Assembly: GCA_028290385.1 (NCBI GenBank)
Contig: JAQGJZ010000364.1
Coordinates: 1-5,280, forward strand
DNA length: 5,280 bases
Direction: 5' to 3'
Origin: Enterovirga sp.
GTDB lineage: Bacteria > Pseudomonadota > Alphaproteobacteria > Rhizobiales > Beijerinckiaceae
The number at the start of each line of letters is the position of its first letter. Positions within the stretch are counted from its first letter, which is position 1. Of this stretch, positions 4,658-5,280 are shown in pieces. The notes under the pieces are model-generated. The model was not told the origin of the DNA. It did no database searches and saw only the letters and a list, made by a program, of their open reading frames with translations. The position numbers and the translations under genes were made by a program.

Positions 4658-5280
4658 GATGATCGGCAGCAGCAGGTAGGACGGCGTCGCCGGATCCACG
4701 TGCAGCGTGTTGCGACCACCGAAGACGCGCTCCGGCCGGTCGTCCGGATCGTCGTGGACGAAGGGGCCGCAGCCCGTCATCGGGCGGCGCATGTTGGACA
4801 GCGAGGCCGCGGCGCCCGCCCAGACATAATCCTTGCCGCGCACCGAGAGGCCGATGCGGTAGCCCTTCGGCACGACGATGCAGGTCGGCCAGATCTCGAC
4901 GTCCAGGTCGACCGGCTCGCCCGGCGTGAGCGGCTGGACCTCGTCATGGGTATGATAGGGCCGGTACGGCAGCGTCCGGGCCGGATCGAGCTTGCGGTGC
5001 GAGGCGCGCAGCCAGCCCTGGCCCACCGGGGTGTGCGGGTCGAGCGCGCCGTAGAACACGACCTCCGTCCCCTCCGGGTCGAAGACTTGCAGCACCAGGA
5101 ACACGTCCGCGTCCTGGGTGTCGGAGCTCAGACGCAGCTTGGCCGCGGACGGGCCGGTGATCTCCGTCTCCTCGGCCAGGGGCTCGCTGAGGAAAGTGAC
5201 ACCGTCGCCGAGCGCCTCGTAGGTGAGCTCGACCGCTTTTGGGGGCGGCGTCAGCGTCAACGCGCGGTTCTCGGGATCGA
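4646..5280 (-). CDS. CocE/NonD family hydrolase, C-terminal domain (runs off the right edge)
   Basis: The last 210 residues are visible; the frame stays open to the window edge, and the TTG at 5260 is an internal Leu codon, not a start. The segment matches the X-Pro dipeptidyl-peptidase C-terminal beta-sandwich domain (PepX_C) of CocE-type hydrolases. Its features are FLSEPLAEETEITGPSAAKL near the start, DADVFLVLQVFDPEG, GWLRASHRKLDP, the PYHTHDEVQPLTPGEPVDLD segment and the terminal HVDPATPSYLLLPIIPER. The alpha/beta-hydrolase part with the catalytic Ser-Asp-His triad lies outside the window, so activity cannot be checked. The family cleaves esters or amides (cocaine esterase, glutaryl-7-ACA acylase, alpha-amino ester hydrolases). 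It is the first visible gene of the minus-strand group, 54 nt before the binding protein. Confidence 0.88.
   Translation of the reverse strand, partial: DPENRALTLTPPPKAVELTYEALGDGVTFLSEPLAEETEITGPSAAKLRLSSDTQDADVFLVLQVFDPEGTEVVFYGALDPHTPVGQGWLRASHRKLDPARTLPYRPYHTHDEVQPLTPGEPVDLDVEIWPTCIVVPKGYRIGLSVRGKDYVWAGAAASLSNMRRPMTGCGPFVHDDPDDRPERVFGGRNTLHVDPATPSYLLLPIIPER

Noticed and set aside
5258..5260. TTG at 5260 as the start of a 204-residue protein
   Set aside because: The frame stays open to the window edge, and the sequence is an internal part of the CocE-type C-terminal domain.

Overview
The window is very GC-rich and uses GC-ending codons. It carries two sites matching the alphaproteobacterial general-stress (EcfG-type) promoter, GGAAC-N16-CGTT. 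This suggests a high-GC alphaproteobacterium, probably of the Hyphomicrobiales (Rhizobiales). No rRNA, tRNA, CRISPR array or insertion sequence was recognised.

Left part (1-1791), a probable stress and envelope group. A general-stress-protein-like gene runs off the left edge on the minus strand. Upstream of it lies a small secreted PepSY-like protein (281-694, minus, TTG start). Transcribed divergently from that is a six-helix DUF1206 membrane protein (about 976-1791, plus). The 281-nt divergent spacer holds one EcfG-type promoter facing each way, which suggests that the PepSY-like and DUF1206 genes belong to the PhyR/EcfG regulon. A tandem hairpin region with a short T tract separates the PepSY-like gene from the stress-protein gene. 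It probably acts as a terminator or partial attenuator.

Middle part (1792-2410), about 620 nt with no convincing gene. It holds a degenerate CCCTCACCC-type intergenic repeat with a perfect GC palindrome, a sigma70-like promoter (TTGACA/TATAAG), several strong hairpins, and a three-armed CCCTCGGA-type palindromic repeat. The promoter and hairpins may mark an unannotated small RNA or a short untested ORF.

Right part (2411-5280), three minus-strand genes in one probable operon. In transcription order they are a CocE/NonD-family hydrolase (only the C-terminal beta-sandwich domain is in the window), a Bug/TctC-type periplasmic solute-binding protein, and a cytoplasmic beta-lactamase-fold serine hydrolase. 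The gaps are only 54 and 36 nt. The likely theme is capture of an ester- or amide-bearing organic acid followed by hydrolysis; the substrate cannot be read from the sequence. The UGA stop codon of the CocE-type gene forms the exact three-base loop of a perfect 9-bp hairpin, a notable intercistronic element.

Most of the window is ordinary chromosomal sequence. The best leads are the paired stress promoters, the stop-codon hairpin and the orphan promoter in the middle gap.
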